Shown here piece by piece: positions 1 to 8,555 of a DNA stretch of 45,959 nucleotides; position 1 is the stretch's first letter, and each line of letters begins with the position of its first letter. The DNA is taken from positions 1-45,959 of the forward strand of contig JAAEQD010000075.1 of NCBI GenBank assembly GCA_024231855.1, in the 5' to 3' direction. The position numbers and the translations under genes are program-made. The notes beneath the pieces were generated by a model that saw only the letters and a list, made by a program, of their open reading frames with translations, searched no databases and had not been told where the DNA came from. This DNA is from Candidatus Zixiibacteriota bacterium. Lineage in GTDB: Bacteria > Zixibacteria > MSB-5A5 > UBA10806 > 4484-95.

Positions 1-27
1 CCACCTCCGCTTTGGCGGAGGATGGGG
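1..27. repeat. Short palindromic intergenic repeat, copy 1
   Basis: A 27-base block containing a CCTCCGC / GCGGAGG stem with a TTTG loop lies just past the 3' end of the FG-GAP gene. The same 27 bases recur exactly at 3232-3258, so the two copies flank the first two minus-strand genes. It looks like a member of a dispersed REP-like family. It could also act as a transcript-end hairpin for the neighbouring minus-strand gene, although no T-tract follows. Confidence 0.7.
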
Positions 28-50
28 CAGCCGGCTAACTGCTTGGTTAT

Positions 51-1232
51 TCAATATTGCCTATTCTTTAAAATCGAGATGTAGGGCCGACCGGCGGTTG
101 TAATCAAAACTATATCAACATCATTGTCACCATCAAAATCGGAAACGACAAAAAGATCGGATAATTTTATCACTGGGTAAGTAGTAGCGGTTTGGAATGT
201 CCCGTCACCTTTGTTTTTAAAAATTGACAAATCATCCGACATGACATTTTCAACGGCCAGATCAATATGACCATCTCTATCAAAATCGGACGCCCGTATT
301 GAAGAAGGAAAATCACCGGCGGCATAATCTACAGCCGAATAAAATTCTCCCATGCCCTTATTCATAAATACTTTAACCGAATTTGATATTGGATCAGTCA
401 CGGCTAAATCATTATCACCATCCCCGTCAAAATCTGAACTAATCAAAAATTGAAAAATTCCATAACATACAAGACATACATAGGCATCAAAAGTGCCGTT
501 GCCCTTGTTAAATAGCATTGAGATAGATTCAAGGCTTGTCACAACCAAATCCTGGTCACCATCGCCGTCAAGATCGGATGCACAAATTGATTTAGCCCCG
601 AAGCCATCTCGATAACCATCATTATCATTATCGATATGTCTAGATAATCCTATCAAAGCAGTATCGGGTGTGCAATATTTGATAGGATCATCAAATTTGC
701 TATTGCCTTTGTTGATTAATATCGCAACATAAGCGAACGAAACAGTTACGGCCAAGTCTTGTTTGCCATCGCCGTTAAAATCCGCGGCAGTCGCCGATCC
801 GGGGTAAAGCCCTACATCGTAATCAACAACATCGCGGAAAGTGGCATCTCCATTGTTATATAAAATCGAGATGAAATTGTCATGTCTATTTACCACAACC
901 AGATCATCGGAACCATCACTATCAAGATCAGAGGCAAATATTGATTCGGTGGTTCTGCCGGCTTTATAATCGACTTTAGGCTGAAATGTACAATCGCCAT
1001 TGTTCAATAGAACCGAGACATTCTGAAGAAGAATGCTTTCATCTGAAGCCAGATTCGCTATAGCCAGATCGGTGTCGCCGTCACCATCAAAGTCGGAAGC
1101 GCATATTGATTTAGGATACATGTTTTTAGCTCGAAGATCAATCCTTGTTTCGAATTGCGGCTCAACGGCCAAAACATTTATGAAATGAATAAAATATGAT
1201 AGTAATAATAAGTAGAATATTTTTCGTGACAT
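51..1232 (-). CDS. Exported FG-GAP/VCBS repeat protein
   Basis: This 393-residue protein contains seven copies of a repeat with core D-F/L-D-G-D-G-D-x-D-L, each followed by a short hydrophobic strand and a phrase like LFNKGNGTF. That is the FG-GAP/VCBS repeat, whose Asp-rich loops bind calcium; seven repeats suit one seven-bladed beta-propeller. The frame is open back to 1277, but the start at 1232 is preferred. There MSRKIFYLLLLSYFIHF forms a signal peptide and AAGGAAGG lies a few bases upstream. No C-terminal sorting domain is visible; the protein ends in a bare ILKNRQY, unlike the related proteins after 10574. It is probably secreted or cell-surface. The partner or ligand is unknown. Confidence 0.85.
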   Translation of the reverse strand: MSRKIFYLLLLSYFIHFINVLAVEPQFETRIDLRAKNMYPKSICASDFDGDGDTDLAIANLASDESILLQNVSVLLNNGDCTFQPKVDYKAGRTTESIFASDLDSDGSDDLVVVNRHDNFISILYNNGDATFRDVVDYDVGLYPGSATAADFNGDGKQDLAVTVSFAYVAILINKGNSKFDDPIKYCTPDTALIGLSRHIDNDNDGYRDGFGAKSICASDLDGDGDQDLVVTSLESISMLFNKGNGTFDAYVCLVCYGIFQFLISSDFDGDGDNDLAVTDPISNSVKVFMNKGMGEFYSAVDYAAGDFPSSIRASDFDRDGHIDLAVENVMSDDLSIFKNKGDGTFQTATTYPVIKLSDLFVVSDFDGDNDVDIVLITTAGRPYISILKNRQY

Positions 1233-1345
1233 AATCAATCCTTCCTTTTTAGCGGTTGTAGATATACTTCTGTCCAAATATTATACTGCCATATGGTAAA
1301 ACCGACATTTTTATCAAATGTTTGATTCTCAATATACCGTTTTCC

Positions 1346-2878
1346 CTATTTGCCTTTAAAGTCCGAGGATTGATAATAATCCGTTGTAATGTTATCAGTT
1401 AGGGTGATACTTGTTCCATTTTCACAATACATCATAAAATCACTAATAACATACGGCCCGTCTTTACCGCTTCTTCTAATCTCGGTCCCGCTAAAAGTAA
1501 GGCTAATTGTGACAATACCTGGTTTTAAATGTTCATTATCTCTAGCAAGACAAACGTGTTTCCAATCATTATCATAAAGACCGGCGCTATAATTATAATA
1601 ATTTTCTTCTATTATATCAAACTCGATATATACCGTTATGCTTTCATAGAGACCATCGCCATTTTTGTCATTAACCGCATAAGATGAATTACCGGTATAA
1701 TAAATAGGATCCCGCTGGAATTCTCGATAACCATAAGCTTGAGTCTGATAATCATCTTCCACCAGATCAACTAGTGAAAAACTATCTTTGAAGATCTCAA
1801 AACAACTATATTTATCAAGAATATATGGCCCATCTATGCCGCTTGTGTATATACGAGAACCATCAAATGCTAATCCCACGGTGTGATTACCGGTTGTCAA
1901 TACTGTTTCTACCCTGGTGTTAGTAATCCTGGCTTTGTTATAATCGACCAGTGAGCCGTTAATATGGTATTTCCCTTCTTTGGCAATGTCAAGACCTATG
2001 TCAAATTTAAGTTCATTAAATAAATTATCGTTGTTGGTATCCTCGGCTGTTTCGACAATTGAGCCGTCAAATTTCGATTGGCTGTCCCATACCGAGAATT
2101 GCAATAGCCTGCCCTCTCTCGAGAATGTCTGTTGACCTGTTTGATTGGCATAAACTTTCATCGAATAAGCGCTACTGTGAGATGTATTAATAAAAGTGCC
2201 CGTATATCGGCCGTCGCCAGATACTGAATCGCCGTGCGTTCCATCGTCATATAGATTCATTTTCTCAATAAGTGTATCCATACGGAATACTCTGGCCATT
2301 ACCGAAGCGCCCAAAAGAGGTAATGATTTTCTTTCAAGAGAAGCTATCACCAGAACAAAATCTCCGCTACGATAAAAATATTTATCAATATGAGTCTTGA
2401 GAATAACATCAGGTCCTCTCAATGAGGTACCAACTCCATAACTCGTCTCTTCGATATTATTGCTATCAGCAATAACTTCAACTGTCCAGGTTCCCTGTAA
2501 TGAACTCTGGCTGAATCCAAAAGCCTTATATCTATATCCTCCAAGAAATTCATCATCCTCAGGAATATCTACACTCGCGTATTCGATTAAATCATTTTTT
2601 GAGGCAAACGCCGAATCTACTCGGGTTCCTTCCGGGGTAATTATAGCTAAATCTACTTCACCTGATCCCCAGGATAAGTTAAAAGCTATTAAATCTGCTC
2701 GATCAAGGCTAATTTCATGCAGCTTCACCTCACCAGGTGAAATGCGACCGCCGAGCCTTTCTGGTTTTTGTTCAGGTTCGAAGGGGGGCGGTTTGTCTTT
2801 ATCATATTGACCGTTTGTTACTACGATTAATAGAAGCAGTATTATAAGCGCCGAGGTGATTAGCAATTTGCGTATCAT
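1346..2878 (-). CDS. Exported adhesin-like protein (choice-of-anchor X type segment)
   Basis: The 510-residue product opens with a signal peptide (MIRKLLITSALIILLLLIVV). Residues about 45-150 resemble a pre-peptidase C-terminal or P-domain-like beta-sandwich (LIAFNLSWGSGEVDLAIITP). Residues about 155-265 contain DDGTHGDSVSGDGRYTGTF, characteristic of the choice-of-anchor X region found in bacterial surface proteins. The rest (265-510) holds two repeats of a beta-rich unit with the phrases NNDNLFNELKFDI / NGDGLYESITVYI and SGIDGPYIL / SGKDGPYVI. No catalytic motif was recognised. There is no useful Shine-Dalgarno: the predicted -10 element ends only five bases before the ATG, so the mRNA is probably leaderless. 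The role is likely extracellular structure or binding (inference). Confidence 0.75.
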   Translation of the reverse strand: MIRKLLITSALIILLLLIVVTNGQYDKDKPPPFEPEQKPERLGGRISPGEVKLHEISLDRADLIAFNLSWGSGEVDLAIITPEGTRVDSAFASKNDLIEYASVDIPEDDEFLGGYRYKAFGFSQSSLQGTWTVEVIADSNNIEETSYGVGTSLRGPDVILKTHIDKYFYRSGDFVLVIASLERKSLPLLGASVMARVFRMDTLIEKMNLYDDGTHGDSVSGDGRYTGTFINTSHSSAYSMKVYANQTGQQTFSREGRLLQFSVWDSQSKFDGSIVETAEDTNNDNLFNELKFDIGLDIAKEGKYHINGSLVDYNKARITNTRVETVLTTGNHTVGLAFDGSRIYTSGIDGPYILDKYSCFEIFKDSFSLVDLVEDDYQTQAYGYREFQRDPIYYTGNSSYAVNDKNGDGLYESITVYIEFDIIEENYYNYSAGLYDNDWKHVCLARDNEHLKPGIVTISLTFSGTEIRRSGKDGPYVISDFMMYCENGTSITLTDNITTDYYQSSDFKGK

Positions 2879-3339
2879 ATTTCATGATATTAAATATGGA
2901 GTCGAATGTCAAACAAAAACAGGCGGCAGAATGAAGTCGTTAGATACAAGGTTGGGAGCTTGCTCCCAAATGTCCGCAGCCCATCGCCCCATCCCCGAGG
3001 CCAGTAAATCCATTTGGATCCCGGCGACTGATCACCTACGCAGTTGCTGATCAACCAGAAGATTAATTACGTGTTGTCGGGTCCCCTGACCCGACAACTA
3101 TTCGTTGTTCAATACCCTAATAGCTGTCAGGTGAGGGCACCTGACAGCACTTGAAATACCACCCTGCCCCGGGTCGAGGCAAGCTGCGACCCCTACAGTT
3201 AATTCGCATATATATTGAATTTGGAAGTAACCCACCTCCGCTTTGGCGGAGGATGGGGTGCCTTGGCGTGATTTGAAAGACGGTATCTACTTGCTCCCAA
3301 ATGTCCGCAGTCCGTCGCCCCTGACGTGTGATGATTTCT
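2879..3339. repeat. Gene-free mosaic of short palindromic repeats
   Basis: No gene is supported in this 460-base stretch. It holds four hairpins. They are TTGGGAGC/GCTCCCAA at 2953-2970, an 11-bp stem at 3073-3098 (GTTGTCGGGTC/GACCCGACAAC), an 11-bp stem at 3123-3148 (GCTGTCAGGTG/CACCTGACAGC), and GGGTCG/CGACCC at 3171-3192. It also holds an exact copy of the 27-base block from the window start (3232-3258). A 21-base direct repeat occurs at 2960-2980 and 3290-3310, and similarity continues about 11 bases further with two mismatches. The pieces are GC-rich against AT-rich neighbours. The composition is that of nested REP-like intergenic repeats, and function is unknown. Confidence 0.75.
2884..2912 (-). 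promoter_or_regulatory. Sigma-70-type promoter of the 510-aa surface protein
   Basis: On the minus strand TTGACA (2912-2907) is followed after 17 bases by TATCAT (2889-2884), a five-of-six match to the -10 consensus. The start codon A is at 2878, so initiation would fall at or next to the ATG. Confidence 0.6.
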
Positions 3340-4875
3340 TTAAAAAGTAATTAGATCACTATCGCTACAATTACGAAGAGTATCGAAAAACGCCCACAGC
3401 ATAAATGGAAAATCAACCTTTACCTCATCAGAGCAGAGCACACGGGTTATATAGCGAATTCCTCGCTTTATCAAATCCTGATGATTATGGAAAGACTGAC
3501 GAGACAGAATATCGATAATTTGAGCGGTAGCACCAATATCTGGCAAACCATTTGTGAATAATGGAAATCCGCTTTCATTGCTCGCTATAGGTATCTCCAA
3601 AGAAAGAAGCCCGGCAAGCGAGGATTTATAGGTCGAATTTAATAAATTCCGCTTGCTTGTTTGAAGGCACAAGCCATAACAATCCAGTGCCCACCACGTA
3701 TAGTAGGGTGCCATATGTGAGCCTGCAACAGGATCAAAGAAAAAACCAGCATGATTTATTTCCGATTCGCTTGCTGGCGTTTTTCCTGCAACAGGTTTAA
3801 ACATACTGAGTAACTTTTCTTCGTGAATATGTATGACTTTATTGATCGTAGATAACTCAATTGATGGGTCTCTTAACTCAGGCAGGGATATTAAAATACT
3901 CATTGCCGCAAGAATTTCTGATAGAGTAGGAACCCGGTAATCATCCTTTTTTGGGTTCAAAGCGCATTCAAGTACAAATTTCAATAAACTAACTAAACGC
4001 GCATCATCTGTACCTGAATACTCAAGCAAAGCCTTTGCCAATGTCGCGGAATGTCTGACATCAGGTTTAAAATCAATCTCGCCCTGACTGCGTTCCGTAA
4101 ATAAACCTCCCTTTCCATCACGGCAGTGATAATCGAGATAACTACGGGTATTATTTAGGAGGTTAGTAAGTAAATTACTATCTTGATCAGTTAGGCATGA
4201 ATTTATCAACTCTAAATCGCGTAAAGCATTTAACCCGCGCACAATCCAATGAGTTACTGTGATACTATCCTTTAAGGAAATAATTTCCGGTTTTCTTTTA
4301 GGAAAAGCGCGCGAGATATATTTTAGGGAATAAGATTTTGACCAACCACCTCTTTGGTGCTCGGCTGCATCCATACCAAAACTATCATCCTTTATTAATC
4401 TCACTGCCGTTGAAATAGCAGCTCTTACATTGATTGTTTGGGAATCATATGGTGGAAAGGTAGGCTTACATATTGATAATAATTTTTTATACTGTTCATC
4501 GTTTTTTTTTCGCCAATCGATATACAAAAATTGCTGAAGAGCTTTTTTAATAGGAAAATCATCCAAACGAATTGGGATCAATCGCCTTGATTTATTAATA
4601 GGATCATTAAATTGAATCGCTTGACGCTCCGAGGCTACCCAATCTGATGCGGAAGCGTTTTTAGACATAACTAGAATCAAAGTCCGTGAATCTTCCAAGC
4701 CTTGTTCGATTCGTGATGGAATTGAATCTCCAGGTTTTATACACCACTCGTCAAACCAAACATTTACACGGTCTGTTTTTAAACGTTCAGCAAGTTTTCT
4801 CACTTCGTTCTTATCTTTACTGCTATAACTTAAGAAAACATCATACTTGAAATCGTGCATCATTTCTTGATTCAT
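3340..4875 (-). CDS. TIR-domain protein with C-terminal alpha/alpha-toroid-like region
   Basis: Residues about 9-140 form a TIR domain. YDVFLSYSSKDK is the first strand and box 1, and VNVWFDEWCIKPGDSI is the BB-loop region. SDWVASERQAI places a glutamate at E83 where the catalytic Glu of NAD-cleaving TIRs such as SARM1 lies. Residues about 175-505 are helical, with recurring phrases (GGLFTER, HSATLAKALLEY, TYYWWALDCYGL-like, GFPLFTNGLPDIGATAQIIDIL). These resemble repeats of squalene-cyclase/prenyltransferase alpha/alpha toroids, although no DxDD catalytic motif was seen. There is no signal peptide, so it is probably cytosolic. A role as a stress- or phage-triggered NADase with a ligand-sensing toroid is inference. 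The start is uncertain, since M1, M5 and M6 are all possible and no strong Shine-Dalgarno is seen. It stands alone, AT-rich, with its own promoter. Confidence 0.8.
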   Translation of the reverse strand: MNQEMMHDFKYDVFLSYSSKDKNEVRKLAERLKTDRVNVWFDEWCIKPGDSIPSRIEQGLEDSRTLILVMSKNASASDWVASERQAIQFNDPINKSRRLIPIRLDDFPIKKALQQFLYIDWRKKNDEQYKKLLSICKPTFPPYDSQTINVRAAISTAVRLIKDDSFGMDAAEHQRGGWSKSYSLKYISRAFPKRKPEIISLKDSITVTHWIVRGLNALRDLELINSCLTDQDSNLLTNLLNNTRSYLDYHCRDGKGGLFTERSQGEIDFKPDVRHSATLAKALLEYSGTDDARLVSLLKFVLECALNPKKDDYRVPTLSEILAAMSILISLPELRDPSIELSTINKVIHIHEEKLLSMFKPVAGKTPASESEINHAGFFFDPVAGSHMAPYYTWWALDCYGLCLQTSKRNLLNSTYKSSLAGLLSLEIPIASNESGFPLFTNGLPDIGATAQIIDILSRQSFHNHQDLIKRGIRYITRVLCSDEVKVDFPFMLWAFFDTLRNCSDSDLITF

Positions 4876-4943
4876 TAATTTAAATTATTATTGTTAAATT
4901 GGTTAATTATTATCACTCATAACTTAAAACTACAAGTTGCAAT

Positions 4944-4972
4944 AGTATACTTGATTCAAAATTCGATGTCAA
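4944..4972 (-). promoter_or_regulatory. Near-consensus promoter of the TIR gene
   Basis: The minus strand reads TTGACA (4972-4967), 17 bases, then TATACT (4949-4944), followed by about 60 bases of leader to the ATG at 4875. This is one of the best sigma-70-type matches in the window. The upstream part shares 15 identical bases, ATGTCAAACAAAAAC on the plus strand, with the promoter at 2884-2912. Confidence 0.7.
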
Positions 4973-5002
4973 ACAAAAACCGCCCGAGAAATCCCCGGCG
5001 GT
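4971..5002 (-). terminator. Terminator of qmoC
   Basis: Read on the minus strand, ACCGCC (from 5002) pairs with GGCGGT (to 4979) and is followed by TTTTGTTT. It lies 29 bases past the qmoC stop and overlaps the upstream edge of the TIR promoter. The stem is only 6 bp. Confidence 0.5.
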
Positions 5003-5030
5003 AACAATCTATAAATATAATGAGCTTAGA

Positions 5031-6212
5031 TCAAGCCGCCTTCTTCGCCTCTCGGCCTATTGATCTGGCGTAGACCAGGGCCAACGTGCGGTAGAACATG
5101 TGGGCGAACTTGGAGTAGGGCATGTACCACAAGAGCATGAATACGAATACCATGTGGATGAAGTAATTCACGTAGGCAACCATCGGCGGTGTGAATACGC
5201 GGGTCAGCCAGGAGAGCATGCCGGTCAGGCCGGTGAAAAATATGACGTAAAGGAAGAAATAATCGGCATAGCCGGTGGCGCCGACGTTATCTTTGTTCTG
5301 CATGCGGCGGAAAATCAGCATGGCGCCGCCGATAATCAGGCCGAGGCCTGAGAACATGCCGATGAACTTGACCGGATGTGGCAGATTAATCGGGACATGG
5401 AAAAACGAGTTCAGGCTTTCCAGGCCCAAAAGATGCAGATAATGCGGGATGAACACGAAGACGAAGACCGCGCCGGTGGTGACCATCGCCCCAACGAAGC
5501 CGGCGATTGTTATAATGTGCCCCCATGAGCGGGGCTTGTTGGCATCGCAACTGAAAAACGCCTTGTGCGTGATAATATCCTTTATAGTGCCGATCAAGGC
5601 CGTGGCCAGTGATGGGCCATTTCCCCCGCCTGATGATTTGAGGCCTTTCCAGAACCTCATGAAACCGATCGCGGCAAACAGGAAGATGATGATATTGCCG
5701 AGCACGAATAAACCATCGACGGAGCTGTGCGGCAGGAAGAGGTCGAAATCGGCGATTGGGTTTTGCAGGAAGTCCCGGACGCCATCGTTGTTGGCATCGG
5801 GAGCGAAAGCTAAAATGCAGCCCAGCAGGATCAAAACAGGGACCAATACCAGATATGGTAAGGCTTTGGGAGATGATAATGCCGTGCCCATAAATTTGGG
5901 GAATGAGAAGTACCTATATATATAGGAGCGAATTGCCGCCAGCACATCGCCGGGTTTAGCCTCGCGGGGACAATGTGTGGTACAATCGTTGCACTGGTAG
6001 CAGAGCCAGATATCGGGATCTTTGACCAGGTTATCTATCTGGCCCCATTGGGCCATGATCATTTCCTTACGAGGAAACGGTTTATCATCGGGCGACAGAT
6101 TGCAGACCACCGAACAAGTGGCGCACTGATAACATTTTTTTAGTGTATCTCCCCCGAGTCGCTTAACTTCCCTGATAAACTTAAGATCGGGCTCGATTAA
6201 ACGAACTGCCAT
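5031..6212 (-). CDS. qmoC: QmoC, membrane subunit of quinone-interacting oxidoreductase
   Basis: QmoC anchors the Qmo complex and passes electrons between menaquinone and QmoAB/AprAB. Residues 1-100 form an HdrC-like ferredoxin domain with two 4Fe-4S motifs, C27-C30-C33-C37 and C71-C74-C77-C81 (CYQCATCSVVC, CYQCNDCTTHC). The remainder is a NarI-like cytochrome b domain with about six membrane segments and His-rich helices (HIITIAGFVGAMVTT, LHLLGLESLNSFFHV, YFIHMVFVFMLLWYMPYSKFAHM). The 393-residue length is normal for QmoC. AAAGGGA precedes the ATG. The gene is divergent from sat and more than 21 kb from qmoAB on the other strand, whereas many sulfate reducers have contiguous qmoABC. Confidence 0.93.
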   Translation of the reverse strand: MAVRLIEPDLKFIREVKRLGGDTLKKCYQCATCSVVCNLSPDDKPFPRKEMIMAQWGQIDNLVKDPDIWLCYQCNDCTTHCPREAKPGDVLAAIRSYIYRYFSFPKFMGTALSSPKALPYLVLVPVLILLGCILAFAPDANNDGVRDFLQNPIADFDLFLPHSSVDGLFVLGNIIIFLFAAIGFMRFWKGLKSSGGGNGPSLATALIGTIKDIITHKAFFSCDANKPRSWGHIITIAGFVGAMVTTGAVFVFVFIPHYLHLLGLESLNSFFHVPINLPHPVKFIGMFSGLGLIIGGAMLIFRRMQNKDNVGATGYADYFFLYVIFFTGLTGMLSWLTRVFTPPMVAYVNYFIHMVFVFMLLWYMPYSKFAHMFYRTLALVYARSIGREAKKAA

Positions 6213-6289
6213 CTATTTTCCCTTTCTTTTACTAATCCTCTCGGTATTTCAGCCGGCTACTGAAATATTTACTCGGATATCAACTGCCA

Positions 6290-6318
6290 AAAGTATACAC
6301 GATGCAACAATGTGTCAA
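6290..6318 (-). promoter_or_regulatory. Promoter of qmoC
   Basis: The minus strand has TTGACA (6318-6313), 17 bases, then TACTTT (6295-6290). The overlapping TATACT (6297-6292) would give a shorter 15-base spacer. The TTGACA-N17-TACTTT arrangement is the same as upstream of sat. Confidence 0.55.
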
Positions 6319-6704
6319 GTTATTTTGCTATAATTTTCACAAAGTAGGTTATCGGCGGGCAGTATTCCAATCCAGATGGCCAGTGATTTTCGCGATAGGC
6401 TGGCCAGAGTTATATTTATCAACGGCTTGGTAAAGACGACGCAGTCAACGATTTTGGCGTAAACCAATATCTGCTAATAAATATTTACCCATTTTCCTAT
6501 TTAGATGTTTTTGCGGATCGCTGCTATAGTTTAAGAATTAGCCAAGTCTATTGAAACTTTGGACAATTTATATTGGTAATATATACCTATTTAGACTACG
6601 TAGCTCAAAAAAATGAAATTTATCAACTTATTATATAATAGAACAATACAAGCCATCAAAATCATATTGAAATCAAAAAAAAATTAAAAATCTACCTTTT
6701 TTTC

Positions 6705-6733
6705 TTGACACAGCTTGTGAAAAAAGTTACTTT
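6705..6733 (+). promoter_or_regulatory. Promoter of sat-aprBA
   Basis: TTGACA (6705-6710) is followed by 17 bases and TACTTT (6728-6733), matching the qmoC arrangement. A second candidate -10, TATAAT, lies at 6749-6754 with no good -35. The leader to the sat ATG would be about 65 bases. Confidence 0.5.
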
Positions 6734-6804
6734 CTGGCCGATTGTGTATATAATAATTGGGATGAAGTAATAGTAATTCTTAAACAAATAAACAGGAACG
6801 GATT

Positions 6805-8040
6805 ATGGGCAAATCAAACTTAATCTCACCGCACGGCAGCGAGACACTAAAAATTCTTCTTCTTGAGGGCAAAGCACGGGAGGATGAATTAAAAAAGGCT
6901 GAATCGCTACCCAAGGTAGTAATGACAACTCGCGAAACCGGTGACCTTATTATGCTGGGCATCGGTGGCTTTACCCCGCTAGAAGGCTTCATGAGCGAGG
7001 CCGATTGGAAAGGTGTTTGCGAGAATATGACTATGGCCAATGGTATTTTCTGGCCAATCCCGGTTACGCTTTCTCACGACGAGAAAGTCGACGCGGGCAC
7101 TGAAATCTGCCTGATTTCGGGTGAAACCGAAGAAATTATGGGCACGATGATGGTTACCGAATGCTACAAGATTGATAAAGAGTTCGAATGTAAGCACGTT
7201 TACACGACGACTGACGCCGAACATCCGGGCGTTAAGATGGTCATGGGCCAGAAAGAATGGAATCTGGCGGGCCCGGTGAAAGTTCTTTCCGAGAGCTATT
7301 TTCCCAAGGATTTCGCGGATATTTATATGCGTCCGGCCGAAAGCCGTAAAGTATTCGAGGAAAAAGGCTGGAAAACCATCGCCGCGTTACAGCTTCGCAA
7401 CCCGATGCATCGCTCGCATGAATACCTGGGCAAGATCGCTATCGAGGTTTCCGACGGCTTGTTCATCCATCAGCTCGTCGGCCAGTTAAAGCCCGGCGAT
7501 ATTCCGGCTGATGTCAGGGTCGATTGTATCAACACCCTGGTTGAAAATTATTTCGATAAAAACCGCGTATTAACCGGTGGCTATCCCCTGGATATGCGCT
7601 ATGCCGGTCCGCGTGAAGGCCTTCTGCACGCCGTTTTCCGTCAGAACTTCGGCTGCACCCACATGATTATCGGCCGTGACCATGCCGGTGTCGGCAATTA
7701 CTATGGTCCGTTCGACGCCCAGGAAATCTTCTTCAATCTGCCTGAAGGCGCTCTCGAGTGCAAGATGTTGCCGATTGACTGGACATTCTGGTGCTACAAG
7801 TGCGGCGGTATGGCCTCAATGAAGACCTGTCCACACGCCAAAGAAGATCGCTTGTTCTTAAGCGGCACTGCCCTTCGCAAAGCTCTCTCCGAGGGCGGCG
7901 AAGTCCCGTCCGAATTCAGCCGTGAAGAAGTCTTGAAGATTCTCCGTGCATATTACGCGGGTCTTAAAGATGAAGATAAAGTTGAAGTTAAAATGCATGG
8001 CCATGCTACGGGTGATGCTGAAGTAAAGAAGAAAAAATAA
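6805..8040 (+). CDS. sat: Sulfate adenylyltransferase (dissimilatory)
   Basis: Sat makes adenosine 5'-phosphosulfate and pyrophosphate from sulfate and ATP, the activation step of sulfate reduction, in the cytoplasm. The nucleotide-binding [10 protein letters not shown] motif starts at Q196 and the [12 protein letters not shown] motif follows. Near the C-terminus CYKCGG (C330, C333) with C342-P-H344 forms the zinc-binding cluster typical of dissimilatory and archaeal Sat. At 411 residues it is a single-domain enzyme with no APS-kinase fusion. AGGAACG precedes the ATG. It is the first gene of sat-aprB-aprA. In the reverse, sulfur-oxidising direction the same enzyme can make ATP; direction is not readable from this gene alone. 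Confidence 0.96.
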   Translation: MGKSNLISPHGSETLKILLLEGKAREDELKKAESLPKVVMTTRETGDLIMLGIGGFTPLEGFMSEADWKGVCENMTMANGIFWPIPVTLSHDEKVDAGTEICLISGETEEIMGTMMVTECYKIDKEFECKHVYTTTDAEHPGVKMVMGQKEWNLAGPVKVLSESYFPKDFADIYMRPAESRKVFEEKGWKTIAALQLRNPMHRSHEYLGKIAIEVSDGLFIHQLVGQLKPGDIPADVRVDCINTLVENYFDKNRVLTGGYPLDMRYAGPREGLLHAVFRQNFGCTHMIIGRDHAGVGNYYGPFDAQEIFFNLPEGALECKMLPIDWTFWCYKCGGMASMKTCPHAKEDRLFLSGTALRKALSEGGEVPSEFSREEVLKILRAYYAGLKDEDKVEVKMHGHATGDAEVKKKK

Positions 8041-8096
8041 TAAATACGATTACGCAAAGTATTCTTAAACAAGGATAAATCATCTAAGGAGGATGA

Positions 8097-8534
8097 ATGC
8101 CAAGTTTCGTAATCACTGAAAAGTGCGATGGGTGTAAGGCACTTGACAAAACAGCTTGTCAGTATATTTGCCCCAACGATCTGATGGTCTTGAACAAAGA
8201 TCTAATGAAAGCCAACAATCAGGCTCCCGAGATGTGCTGGGAGTGCATGTGTTGCGTCAAGATTTGCCCGACTCAGGCAATCGAAGTTCGCGGCTATGCC
8301 GATTTCGTTCCGCTGGGCGCCAGCGTTACACCGATGCGCAGCACGGATGCCATTATGTGGACGGTAAAGTTCCGTAACGGCATGCTTAAAAGATTTAAAT
8401 TCCCGATCCGTACTACTCCTGAAGGCTCAGCAGTTCCGGACGGCGGTTACCCGACCGGTACCGACGATCTGAAGAGCCCGCTTCTATTCACCGAACCCGA
8501 ATCAACCAGATGCGGCGAGCTGCCCAAGCTCTAG
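8097..8534 (+). CDS. aprB: Adenylylsulfate reductase beta subunit
   Basis: AprB is the electron-transfer subunit of APS reductase, carrying two 4Fe-4S clusters between QmoABC and the FAD of AprA. The cysteines are at C10, C13, C21, C25, C47, C50, C53 and C57 (CDGC, CQYIC, CWECMCC, KIC). The C-terminal tail (residues about 60-145) is the long arm that wraps around AprA in known structures. The length of 145 residues is normal. A very strong Shine-Dalgarno (TAAGGAGGATGA) sits directly before the ATG. It lies 56 bases after sat and 21 bases before aprA, so the three are one operon. Confidence 0.96.
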   Translation: MPSFVITEKCDGCKALDKTACQYICPNDLMVLNKDLMKANNQAPEMCWECMCCVKICPTQAIEVRGYADFVPLGASVTPMRSTDAIMWTVKFRNGMLKRFKFPIRTTPEGSAVPDGGYPTGTDDLKSPLLFTEPESTRCGELPKL

Positions 8535-8555
8535 TAGGAAAGGACAGGTAAAGAA

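Larger units (their letters stand above)
6213..6804. promoter_or_regulatory. Divergent qmoC / sat control region
   Basis: This 592-base stretch has no supported gene. Promoters are visible at both ends, annotated separately. The middle (about 6350-6470) is less AT-rich and holds an imperfect inverted repeat TGGCCAG (6377-6383) / CTGGCCA (6400-6406). The right part (6590-6700) is strongly A/T-rich. The only reading frame there is a 28-codon one (6376-6462) without a ribosome site. Confidence 0.5.

Noticed and set aside
1277..1345. Full promoter for the FG-GAP gene
   Set aside because: A minus-strand TATAAT is present at 1285-1280, but no acceptable -35 lies at a 16-18 base spacing.
2879..3339. 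CRISPR-like array in the repeat-rich spacer
   Set aside because: The repeats differ in sequence and spacing, are palindromic, and no cas gene is present.
6376..6462. 28-codon frame in the qmoC-sat spacer
   Set aside because: No Shine-Dalgarno, no similarity to a known peptide, and within a likely control region.
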